64,000 nucleotides of DNA from Paenibacillus sp. MZ04-78.2 (lineage in GTDB: Bacteria; Bacillota; Bacilli; Paenibacillales; NBRC-103111): positions 124,001 through 188,000 of the forward strand of contig NZ_JANAVJ010000003.1 in NCBI RefSeq assembly GCF_024213375.1, read 5' to 3'. The first letter of the stretch is position 1. The number at the start of each line of letters is the position of its first letter. This document shows, one piece after another, positions 50,283 through 57,912 of the stretch. The position numbers and the translations under genes are program-made. The notes under the pieces were generated by a model. It made no database searches, was not told the DNA's origin, and saw only the letters and a program-made list of their open reading frames with translations.

Positions 50283-51353
50283 TTAAGCATAACCCGATCG
50301 CCTTGCGTAGACAGAGACATCGATTCCCCGTACTGAGCACCACTCTGCCGTTTCCGATGTAATGACGACCGGAAGTTCGTGCAAAGCTTCAATTCGGGAT
50401 GCGCCCAACGCCGTCATCAGCAGCCGGAGCTCGTGATGCCATGACGCGATTTGTCCGATCAACGCTTCGGTCCCCAATGTACGAAGCACGCGCAGCACGG
50501 CTCCAGCCATACCGACCGCGGAGGCTCCGAGCGTTAAAGCTTTGCAAATCTCAAGCGCGCCTGTAATGCCGCCTGTCGCCACGACTGCCACGTCCGGCCG
50601 CTTCATACGACGTTTAGCCTCCAATACTTCCAACAGCGCGATGCTGGTCTTGCAGCCCCAATCGTTCAGCCAGTCCATCGGAAGATCGCGCCGGGCATTC
50701 TCGATTGCGGCGAAATTAGTACCGCCCGCTCCCCCGACATCGATACCTCCAACCCCGCAGCCAATCAGCTTCTCGGCGCTCTCCCGCACCATGCCGAAGC
50801 CGACCTCCTTGACGATAACGGGGACGCCCGCCCGTTCGACAATCGTCCGGATTCGTTCGAGCATTCCCTGGAAATCCCGGTCCCCTTCGGGCATGATCAG
50901 CTCCTGCATCACGTTGAGGTGGATTTGAAGCGCATCGGCTTGCAGCATATCCACTGCTTTTAACGCCTGCTCCAGCGTCGCTTCGCTGCCGAGATTGCCA
51001 AACACGACGCCGTGTGGGTTCGTCTTTCTTACGATACGGTAGCTTGCGTCTGTCTCCGGGTTTTTGATCGCAGCCATCTGCGAGCCTACGGCCATTGCCA
51101 GCCCCGTCTCACGAGCGGCGACGGCAAGCTCCCGGTTAATTTCTTCGGTCTCCCGGGCTCCTCCGGTCATCGCATTAATAACAATCGGCGAGCTCAATAG
51201 GAGTTCGCCGATTCGGGTATGCAATACTATGGATTCCGAAGAAATACCGGGGAGACAATTATGGACCAGCTTAATGTCGCGGAAGCCCTGCTCGCCGCTT
51301 TGCCCAAGCCGGAGCGCATGATGAACATGCTCCATTTTTCGCGGTATGCGCAC
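50283..51353 (-). CDS. fni: Isopentenyl-diphosphate delta-isomerase, type 2
   Basis: FMN-dependent isomerase that interconverts IPP and DMAPP, supplying hepS/hepT. 356-aa TIM barrel: MEHVHHALRLG N-terminal block, INAMTGGA, QIHLNVMQELIMPEGDRDF, VIVKEVGFGM, GGIDVGGAGGTNF and ATGGITGALEI. Full length. Confidence 0.95.
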   Translation of the reverse strand: MRIPRKMEHVHHALRLGQSGEQGFRDIKLVHNCLPGISSESIVLHTRIGELLLSSPIVINAMTGGARETEEINRELAVAARETGLAMAVGSQMAAIKNPETDASYRIVRKTNPHGVVFGNLGSEATLEQALKAVDMLQADALQIHLNVMQELIMPEGDRDFQGMLERIRTIVERAGVPVIVKEVGFGMVRESAEKLIGCGVGGIDVGGAGGTNFAAIENARRDLPMDWLNDWGCKTSIALLEVLEAKRRMKRPDVAVVATGGITGALEICKALTLGASAVGMAGAVLRVLRTLGTEALIGQIASWHHELRLLMTALGASRIEALHELPVVITSETAEWCSVRGIDVSVYARRSGYA

Positions 51354-51386
51354 CCCTGATTCCTCTTTTCGTCTATAGACAGCGGT

Positions 51387-52604
51387 TTACTTGAATTTGC
51401 TCAGCTTGTCGCCAAAACGCTCGCCGAGCGTCAGGTTCAGGCCTTGGAGTTCTTCGTGGGAAACGGATTCCCGTTTCGGTGCACGCTCTCTTTCGGCTCT
51501 CGGTTCGCGGGCCGGCGCTTCTTCCGTTTCTTTGATGCTGAGCGAAATGCGCTTCTCGTCCGGGTTCATATCCAACACTTTCACTTGAACCTCTTGACCC
51601 TCTTTCAGCACTTCGAACGGCGTTGCGATGTGGCGGTGTGCGATTTGGGAAATATGAACCAAGCCCTCAACACCCGGAGCCACTTCGATGAATGCGCCGA
51701 ATTGCACGATCCGTTTAACCGTACCGGTAACGATATCTCCGATATTGATCTTGTTTTTCACGGACTCCCAAGGTCCCGGCTGCGTTGCTTTGATGCTCAA
51801 GGAGATGCGCTCGTTGGCCGGGTCCAATTTCAGAACTTGAACGCGGACTTGGTCGCCTTCTTTCACAACTTCGGACGCGTGCTCGACATGATGCCAAGCC
51901 ATCTCGGAGATATGAACGAGTCCGTCCACGCCGCCGACATCGACAAAAGCGCCGAATTGCGTCAAACGTTGAACCGTACCCGTCAGTTCTTGACCGACCG
52001 ACAGTTTCGCAATCGTCTCTTGCTTTTTCGCTTCGATTTCTTCATCCAGCACGTCTTTTTGAGAAAGAATGACCTTGTTTTTCTCGCGGTCCATTTCTTT
52101 TACGCGCAGACGCAGCGTGCGACCTTTGTAATCGCTGAAATCTTCGACGAACGTGCGCTCAACCATGGAAGCCGGAACGAATCCGCGCAGACCTACATCA
52201 ACGACAAGACCGCCTTTCACCACTTCGGCGACTTTCGCTTCAAGGATCGTTTTGTTTTCCATGTCCGCCGCAAGCTTCTCCCACGATTTCTCGCTGTCGA
52301 TGGCGCGTTTGGAAAGCACGAGCTTTTCCTTGTTGTCATCGATGGTAAGAACTTTCAGTTCGACGTCTTGACCGACTTGTACGATCTCTTCCGCATTGTC
52401 CAATTGGACGGACGAAAGCTCGCGCACAGACACGATGCCGTCGTATTTGTAGCCTACGTCGACAACCGCTTGATCCGCATCCACTTTAATGACTTTGCCG
52501 GTAACGATGTCACCTTTTTTAATGATGGTGACATTCGCCATGGACTCTTCCTGAGATACCTCTGCGGATTGAACTTCTTGATCAAATTTCATTTCTTCTG
52601 ACAT
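51387..52604 (-). CDS. rpsA: Ribosomal protein S1 homolog, four S1 domains
   Basis: RNA-binding protein of 405 aa with four S1 OB-folds starting near residues 30, 115, 200 and 285; repeats of the type GAFVDVGGVDGLVHISEM and GAFIEVAPGVEGLVHISQI. The C-terminal tail is rich in Arg/Glu. Firmicute S1 homologs (YpfD) have four domains and are not essential for translation initiation in the way E. coli S1 is. ATG 52604 has AGGAGG 10 nt upstream. Confidence 0.95.
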   Translation of the reverse strand: MSEEMKFDQEVQSAEVSQEESMANVTIIKKGDIVTGKVIKVDADQAVVDVGYKYDGIVSVRELSSVQLDNAEEIVQVGQDVELKVLTIDDNKEKLVLSKRAIDSEKSWEKLAADMENKTILEAKVAEVVKGGLVVDVGLRGFVPASMVERTFVEDFSDYKGRTLRLRVKEMDREKNKVILSQKDVLDEEIEAKKQETIAKLSVGQELTGTVQRLTQFGAFVDVGGVDGLVHISEMAWHHVEHASEVVKEGDQVRVQVLKLDPANERISLSIKATQPGPWESVKNKINIGDIVTGTVKRIVQFGAFIEVAPGVEGLVHISQIAHRHIATPFEVLKEGQEVQVKVLDMNPDEKRISLSIKETEEAPAREPRAERERAPKRESVSHEELQGLNLTLGERFGDKLSKFK

Positions 52605-52695
52605 GTCCAATTACCCTCCTTAAACAACCTGACAACGTGTAATGTATTTGGATAAAAAATTTACTTCATCATTTTCTTAAGTATGCCACAATTTA

Positions 52696-53277
52696 TCATT
52701 TCGATTCGTGCTGCTTGACCATGCTTCGGATCGTGCTCATGATTTTGTCGGTCGCCTGTTCCAAGCCTTCCGAACCGCTGTTCTCAAATTCGCTCAAATC
52801 GACTGGCGGACCATACACGACCTTCATTTGCCGAAAAGGCTTATAATTGCCGATAATGGCTGCCGGAATGACTACAGCCCCGGACTTCAATGCCAGGCTG
52901 GCCGCTCCCTTTTTACCCATGCCTCCCGCGTTGCTGCGCGTTCCTTCCGGGAAAATGCCCATAACCTCGCCGTCTTTAAGCATCTGCAGCGACAAGCGGA
53001 TCGACTCTTTGCTGACACCGCCGCGTTTGACGGGAAATGCCGCGATTCTCGGCAAAATGTACCCCAAAACGGGAACGTCGAACAGCTCGGCCTTGGCCAT
53101 GTAATGCACCTTTCGCTTCAGCGGGCTGCCCATCAGCGGCGGGTCCCAGTTGCTGGTGTGGTTGCCACACAGAACGACGGCGCCTTCGGCGGGAATGTTC
53201 TCAAGCCCTTCCGCCCGCAAAAAATACACGGTGCGGAACAAGACCCGAAAAATTCCTCGAAAAAAGACGTACAACAT
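52696..53277 (-). CDS. plsC: 1-Acyl-sn-glycerol-3-phosphate acyltransferase
   Basis: Adds the second acyl chain to make phosphatidic acid. 193 aa; catalytic NHTSNWD (H-x4-D, near 39–45), FPVKRGG, FPEGTRS and VVIPAAI blocks in order. ATG 53277 comes one base after the cmk stop, so the two are coupled. The same cmk-plsC-rpsA order is found in B. subtilis relatives. Confidence 0.95.
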   Translation of the reverse strand: MLYVFFRGIFRVLFRTVYFLRAEGLENIPAEGAVVLCGNHTSNWDPPLMGSPLKRKVHYMAKAELFDVPVLGYILPRIAAFPVKRGGVSKESIRLSLQMLKDGEVMGIFPEGTRSNAGGMGKKGAASLALKSGAVVIPAAIIGNYKPFRQMKVVYGPPVDLSEFENSGSEGLEQATDKIMSTIRSMVKQHESK

Positions 53278-53278
53278 G

Positions 53279-53959
53279 CTACTGCCCCCCACCGACCTGG
53301 AGCTTGCAAAGCTCCAAAATGCGATCCACTACTTGCGGTATCGTCATATCGGTCGTATCCAGCAGCACGGCATCCGGCGCTTTCACAAGCGGCGAAGCCT
53401 CGCGCTGCTCGTCCATCCGGTCCCGCTCCGCAATATCGCGCTCCAATCTCTCAAGCGTGATATCCGGCTGCGCATCGCAAATTTCTTTGAACCGGCGCTG
53501 GGCGCGGACACTGACGCTTGCGGTCAAAAACACCTTGACCTCGGCGTCCGGCAACACTTGACTGCCGATATCCCGGCCGTCCATGACAATTCCTTTGCTT
53601 CGGGCAAATTCCTGCTGTTTGGCGGTAAGGATATTGCGAATTTCAGCGATGGAAGCGATTCTGGAGACGTTTCCGGTCACTTCCGCACGGCGAATCATGC
53701 CCGTCGCGTCTTCGCCATCGACAAAGACCATTTGGCCATCGCTGCCCGGTACTAAGCGAATGTCCATACGGCCTGTGAGCGCAATCATGTCCGAGATTTG
53801 TTCCGCTTGAAGGCCTTCCCGTAAAATCTTCCAAGTCACGGCTCGGTACATGGCTCCCGTATCGACATAGACGAAGCCGAGCGCACCGGCGACCAGACGA
53901 GCGATGGTGCTTTTCCCCGCTCCCGCCGGACCGTCGATTGCGATGTTAAACTTTTCCAA
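53279..53959 (-). CDS. cmk: Cytidylate kinase
   Basis: Phosphorylates CMP and dCMP. 226 aa; P-loop GPAGAGKS at 10–17, DTGAMYRAVTW, MDGRDIGSQVLP and RAQRRFKE. TTG start at 53959 with GGAGG 7 nt upstream. Promoter at 54034–54063. Confidence 0.96.
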   Translation of the reverse strand: MEKFNIAIDGPAGAGKSTIARLVAGALGFVYVDTGAMYRAVTWKILREGLQAEQISDMIALTGRMDIRLVPGSDGQMVFVDGEDATGMIRRAEVTGNVSRIASIAEIRNILTAKQQEFARSKGIVMDGRDIGSQVLPDAEVKVFLTASVSVRAQRRFKEICDAQPDITLERLERDIAERDRMDEQREASPLVKAPDAVLLDTTDMTIPQVVDRILELCKLQVGGGQ

Positions 53960-53997
53960 AATGCGGCCTCCTTACAAAATGAAGCGGACGAGCAACC

Positions 53998-54022
53998 TGA
54001 AAAAAAAACAGGCCGAAGCCTC
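53998..54022 (-). terminator. Possible terminator after the ypfB-like gene
   Basis: AGGC-TTCG-GCCT short hairpin followed by nine T on the minus strand. It lies between the cmk promoter and cmk, so it could also attenuate cmk. Confidence 0.45.
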
Positions 54023-54033
54023 GAACGAAGAAA

Positions 54034-54063
54034 ATTATACCATAGTTTTACCGCGGATTGCAA
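54034..54063 (-). promoter_or_regulatory. SigA promoter of cmk
   Basis: TTGCAA (54058–54063), 18-nt spacer, extended TGGTATAAT (-10 at 54034–54039) on the minus strand. Confidence 0.65.
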
Positions 54064-54079
54064 AGCTCACGTCTCGCCA

Positions 54080-54313
54080 TTATTTTCCTTCCGTGGTCCG
54101 AAGCAGGGAGATGGAATAAGGCAGTCCCTCCAGCTGCTCTACCTTGACTAAAGCATAGCGGATTCGCGGGTTAAGAAGCAGCAATTGGGAGAAGACCAAA
54201 GCAATGGCGCACCCGGCCAATGCCCAGGAAATCCATCGTTCCGCCCGATGGGCAAACTGCAAAAATAATTCTTCGTACCTACCGTCCGCTTCATTTTGAT
54301 TCTTTGTATTCAT
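54080..54313 (-). CDS. ypfB: Small membrane protein, YpfB/DUF5359-like
   Basis: 77 aa with one central membrane helix (RWISWALAGCAIALVFSQLLLL) flanked by a charged N-terminus. The helix followed by NPRIRYALVKVEQLEG resembles the B. subtilis YpfB family, and it lies between ypfA and cmk as there. Function unknown. The SD before the ATG is poor. Confidence 0.65.
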   Translation of the reverse strand: MNTKNQNEADGRYEELFLQFAHRAERWISWALAGCAIALVFSQLLLLNPRIRYALVKVEQLEGLPYSISLLRTTEGK

Positions 54314-54392
54314 CCGCGGCCACCCGTCCCCTCCAATATTTGGGGGATAGTGTGCCCGTCATGCTAAGTTGCTATGTATTATTTTTTGCGGA

Positions 54393-55046
54393 TTATTTTT
54401 TGCGGATATCAAACTGCCGCTCAAAGCAGTACCGGATAATTTTTTGGCGCTCGCGGTCCGTGATCTCCGAAAAGCGCATCATGACCTGCTTTTTCCCCGT
54501 CTCCAGCTCTTTGACGCGCACGATTTCGCTCTTGAACGGCACGTGCTCGATCAGACCGCTTTTGAACGGGACAAGCAGCCAGCACTCGACTGTGCAGCCG
54601 GTCTCGGCAGGCACGTATTCTTCGCAAAGAAAGGAAATGCCTCCGCCCCCGACATCGTCAGTCTGCGATACGAACTGCAGCTGCTCCGAGAATTTAACGG
54701 CAATTTCGAGCACGGCCGGCACTCGCAGAAAGTTGCGCCGCTGCACTTTCGTAATCGATTCCGGTTCGGGCTTTTTGATCAGGACAAGCCGGATCACATC
54801 GTCTGAAAATCCGAGTACGGACGAGTTGAAGTAGTTTTTCATGCCGCCCTCGGTTATAAAATAAACGGAAAGCTCGTCGCCCGGATACAAACGCTTCAGC
54901 TTCCCCGATTTGTCGTTCATTGGAACTTCCATGCTGATATACGTGTCCGAGACGTCTGCGATCCTCGATTTATACTCCTGCCTCGCCTCTTCGTCATCGA
55001 TGGAATTGATTTGGATAAAAAGCATCTGGTTTACTTTCGGCAGCAA
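54393..55046 (-). CDS. ypfA: PilZ-domain flagellar brake protein (YpfA/YcgR-like)
   Basis: 217 aa: N-terminal YcgR-type domain (about 1–100) and C-terminal PilZ domain with RRNFLRVP as the R-x3-R c-di-GMP motif. The second motif, normally D/N-x-S-x-x-G, reads DDVGGGGI, so Ser is replaced by Gly. B. subtilis YpfA slows flagella by binding c-di-GMP; the same is likely here if binding is kept. The start is TTG 55046, with GGGGAGG 8 nt upstream; the frame is open further up without a site. Confidence 0.82.
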   Translation of the reverse strand: MLPKVNQMLFIQINSIDDEEARQEYKSRIADVSDTYISMEVPMNDKSGKLKRLYPGDELSVYFITEGGMKNYFNSSVLGFSDDVIRLVLIKKPEPESITKVQRRNFLRVPAVLEIAVKFSEQLQFVSQTDDVGGGGISFLCEEYVPAETGCTVECWLLVPFKSGLIEHVPFKSEIVRVKELETGKKQVMMRFSEITDRERQKIIRYCFERQFDIRKK

Positions 55047-55240
55047 TCGGCTCACCTCCCCGGAGTGTAAACTTCGATAAGTCCAAGCTTTATTATAGCA
55101 CGTGCAGAGAATATGGGAAGGGGTGAGCGCGTAGCGTTCGGAGTTTCTTCTTTGGAGCGTTGTGGGACGGTGAGAGGAACGGTAGCGCGGCCTGCGGCTC
55201 ATCACCAAGTACCACCCCGAAACAAAAGAAGCAAAAATGC

Positions 55241-55266
55241 AAAAAAGCCCGAACGCTTCGGGCTTG
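55241..55266 (-). terminator. Terminator after ypeB
   Basis: Perfect 9-bp stem AAGCCCGAA/TTCGGGCTT (55245–55253 with 55257–55265), 3-nt loop, six T on the minus strand. Confidence 0.9.
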
Positions 55267-55293
55267 GGAGAGGACTAGAAAAAACATAAAACA

Positions 55294-56655
55294 TCAGGTT
55301 GGCGTGACGGCGGCGGCTTCTTCCGTGCCCAAGCGGTCGATTTTCTCTTGCGCACCGCTCTCGGCATTAACGTAGATCCGGTACTGCCCGCCGTTGACGC
55401 GGCCGATATATTGGTAACAGAGCACCTCTTCGTCGATATCGTTCTTGATCAGCGCCTGATTGACGCTATCTGCTTTAAAATCGGCATTTAGCGTTTTACG
55501 GGCTTCGTCCGCCGTCAGCTTCGGCGCTTTGATCTGGCGATCCTTCTTGCCATACACGTAATCGCCCGCTTCCAGTCCCGTCACTTCGCCGTTGTCGAGC
55601 GCCACCTGAACCGCAACCTTTTCCACGTAATTGATCACGTTGTTCGTGCGCGGTGCAAACGTCATATGGGCGACGTTGCTGTATTCGTCGTAGCTGACAG
55701 CGGTCATGTTCTTGTAGCCGTGCTCATCCAGGAACTGCGCTCCGATGTCACGCGCTTGCCGTAAGTCGAGCTTCTTTTCGGGCACATTGCGGGAAGCCGC
55801 GAACCATAGAAGCTGACCGCCTTTTTTCGAATAATCCATATGAGCGCCGTCCGCCGTGCCTTGTTTAGGCGCCGTTACGCTAAAGGACTGGTACTCGGTC
55901 CCGGGTCCGTTTTCTACGACCTGAAGCCCGGACGGGTCCTGGAGGCCAAGAAACTGCGCGGCCTTTTGCTTAATTTCGTCGGCATTCGTCTCAGGGCCGG
56001 AGAGCATATGCATGTCCCGCTTCTGATACATGCTCATGACCGCCGGACTCCAGTTGATTTCCGGATATTCGCGCACCTTTTTATCTACCGTAGTGAACCC
56101 GTCGACGATGACGTTGTCATGCGGCTCCTTCTGCGTAGCCAGCGCCAGCTCGACATCCATCCAGCGCAAGTTGTTCTGGATGACCTTGCTTTGAACCCCG
56201 CGCAAATCTTTGGAAACTTCCGCCGAGCGCTCGTACAGCGTATTGAGCGTCTTCATTTCGTTACCGTCCAGCGGATTTTTGGAAAGATCACGGACCGCCG
56301 CACGATAGGCAAAATTCGAAATATTAGCCAAAAACTCCTCCGTTTTGTTGAAAGGCAGCAAAGTCAGCGGCAATTGACTGATTTCGTTCTGGGCTTCGCT
56401 CGTGATCCGCCAAACGTTGATCAGCCCTTTTTTGTAGGCGTCCTGCGACGTTGAATTCACCGCGAGCGTATTACCAAGCTCCGTATGCAGCTTGTCCACG
56501 TGAAACGACAAATCGTGGAACGCCCGTTGATAATGGTTTTCCGCCTTGATCAAGACGGCGTTTTTCTCTTGATGCTCCAAGTAGCCCCAGACCCCGGTGC
56601 CGATGAGCGCCACCAAAAGAATCGGAAACATGACGATGCTCAGTCTTTTGTACAT
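55294..56655 (-). CDS. ypeB: Germination protein YpeB
   Basis: Needed in spores for the cortex-lytic enzyme SleB to be kept and controlled. 453 aa; N-terminal membrane anchor (LSIVMFPILLVALIGTGVWGYL), a long helical domain with ENHYQRAFHDLSFHVDKLHTEL, and C-terminal PepSY-like repeats (LWFAASRNVPEKKLDLRQARDIGAQFL, LTADEARKTLNADF). ATG 56655 has GGGAG 11 nt upstream. sleB, normally its upstream neighbour, is absent; a 54-aa gene is there instead. Confidence 0.92.
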   Translation of the reverse strand: MYKRLSIVMFPILLVALIGTGVWGYLEHQEKNAVLIKAENHYQRAFHDLSFHVDKLHTELGNTLAVNSTSQDAYKKGLINVWRITSEAQNEISQLPLTLLPFNKTEEFLANISNFAYRAAVRDLSKNPLDGNEMKTLNTLYERSAEVSKDLRGVQSKVIQNNLRWMDVELALATQKEPHDNVIVDGFTTVDKKVREYPEINWSPAVMSMYQKRDMHMLSGPETNADEIKQKAAQFLGLQDPSGLQVVENGPGTEYQSFSVTAPKQGTADGAHMDYSKKGGQLLWFAASRNVPEKKLDLRQARDIGAQFLDEHGYKNMTAVSYDEYSNVAHMTFAPRTNNVINYVEKVAVQVALDNGEVTGLEAGDYVYGKKDRQIKAPKLTADEARKTLNADFKADSVNQALIKNDIDEEVLCYQYIGRVNGGQYRIYVNAESGAQEKIDRLGTEEAAAVTPT

Positions 56656-56762
56656 GTTCGAGAAATCTCCCTTCATCAGCAAAACTTGGGCTTAGTTTTC
56701 GCCTGAAGCGAGGGGGATTATTCACGAAGCGAAGGACATCGCAATCGAGCCGTTCAAAAAAA

Positions 56763-56787
56763 GAAAAAAGCCGGCGCTTGGCCGACT
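56763..56787 (-). terminator. Terminator after the 54-aa zinc-ribbon-like gene
   Basis: GTCGGC/GCCGGC stem with a 5-nt loop (56770–56775 with 56781–56786, one G·T) and TTTTTTC on the minus strand. Confidence 0.65.
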
Positions 56788-56798
56788 CTTTCCCCGGA

Positions 56799-56963
56799 CT
56801 AGAAATCGAGGGTTTCGATATCGAAATCTTTTTCATTGTTGCATATGCACTGCTTGAACCCGGTATCGATCTTTTCCTTTTCTTTCCGGCCCTTTAAAAC
56901 GAACTTCTCGCCGCAATGCTTGCAGCGGATGGCGACTTTCACCCGCGGACTAACGACATTCAT
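56799..56963 (-). CDS. 54-aa zinc-ribbon-like protein
   Basis: Short gene between prsW and ypeB. ATG 56963 is 6 nt after GGAGGGAT, another in-frame ATG is at 56966, and the frame ends in TAG 56799. The product has IRCKHCGEKF (C-x2-C) and QCICNN (C-x-C), a four-cysteine set that could bind zinc, plus a Lys-rich middle (KGRKEKEKID) and an acidic tail (EKDFDIETLDF). Own terminator. Possibly an RNA- or protein-binding zinc ribbon; no named family known to me. Confidence 0.7.
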   Translation of the reverse strand: MNVVSPRVKVAIRCKHCGEKFVLKGRKEKEKIDTGFKQCICNNEKDFDIETLDF

Positions 56964-57017
56964 CATATCCCTCCGGTATGACCTATGGTATCATCATATC
57001 CATTATGGTCATTCCGG

Positions 57018-57710
57018 CTAAATTTTAACCTGATCCTCCCGCGTGGCGACCCTGAGCGGCGATTTGGCATTGGCCCGGTTCACTTTGCGCAGGCTGCGCA
57101 GCCACAAGAAGCACATGAGGGGCACCATAAACCATACCCAGTACGCTTGACTTATGAGCAGCGTATAGTCGAACACCCCATGCCAAAATACCGGCAGCGC
57201 CAACGCCAATATCAGATGCTTGCGGGTGTGCTTCGGCGTAAACTTGGCTTTTCCAAAATGGTAACCCATCATGACGCCGAACATGGCGTGACCGGATACC
57301 GGCAGGAACGCCCGAATCATAAGCGAGGAAAAGCTCGATCCGTTCAAAAACGCATAGAACACGTTTTCGAGCGTGGCGAATCCGAGCGAAACCGCTACCG
57401 CGTACACGATGCCATCATATGGTTCGTCAAATGACGCATGCTTGTAGGTAACGAAATAGACCAGAAACCACTTGAAAAATTCCTCCGGCAAAGAAGACGT
57501 CAGGAACGAAAAAACGAACGGGTCCTCGCCGAGCCCGTGTACCAGAGCCCGCTGCAGCACCATGACCGGGAATACGATCAGAACGCCGAACAAGAACAGC
57601 TTGATTACCAAGGAGATAGGCTCTGTATCGTATCGGTCTTTTAAATAAAAATAAGCCAGCAGAGCGACACCCGGCGCTATAGCCGCCGTCAGGACAGTTA
57701 AGACGCTCAA
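57018..57710 (-). CDS. prsW: PrsW-family intramembrane protease
   Basis: 230 aa, seven to eight membrane helices. The family motif EExxK is present as PEEFFKW, with further conserved GFATLENVFY and PVSGHAMFGVMMGY blocks that bring Glu and His residues into the membrane. B. subtilis PrsW performs site-1 cleavage of the anti-sigma RsiW; here an ECF/anti-sigma pair lies at 17084–18300, though no link is shown. TTG start after GGAGGGGAGACAC. Confidence 0.92.
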   Translation of the reverse strand: MSVLTVLTAAIAPGVALLAYFYLKDRYDTEPISLVIKLFLFGVLIVFPVMVLQRALVHGLGEDPFVFSFLTSSLPEEFFKWFLVYFVTYKHASFDEPYDGIVYAVAVSLGFATLENVFYAFLNGSSFSSLMIRAFLPVSGHAMFGVMMGYHFGKAKFTPKHTRKHLILALALPVFWHGVFDYTLLISQAYWVWFMVPLMCFLWLRSLRKVNRANAKSPLRVATREDQVKI

Positions 57711-57831
57711 AGTGTCTCCCCTCCATCACAATAAGTTAAACCCGCCCGCAGCAACGGCCAGCCCCCGCAACATTGCGGATGCCGACCGTGATACGGGCAG
57801 GCGCTTGTCGATATTTCTTAATCCTATGAAT

Positions 57832-57860
57832 ATTATAGACATTTTGAATGGCTTTTTCCA
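57832..57860 (-). promoter_or_regulatory. SigA-like promoter of prsW
   Basis: TGGAAA (57855–57860), 17-nt spacer, TATAAT (57832–57837) on the minus strand. The 120-nt leader contains a CCGCAA/TTGCGG hairpin. Confidence 0.5.
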
Positions 57861-57912
57861 TCATTTCTTGGATTCCGGCATTCATTTCCGCTTTCACTCG
57901 GCATAAGACGCT

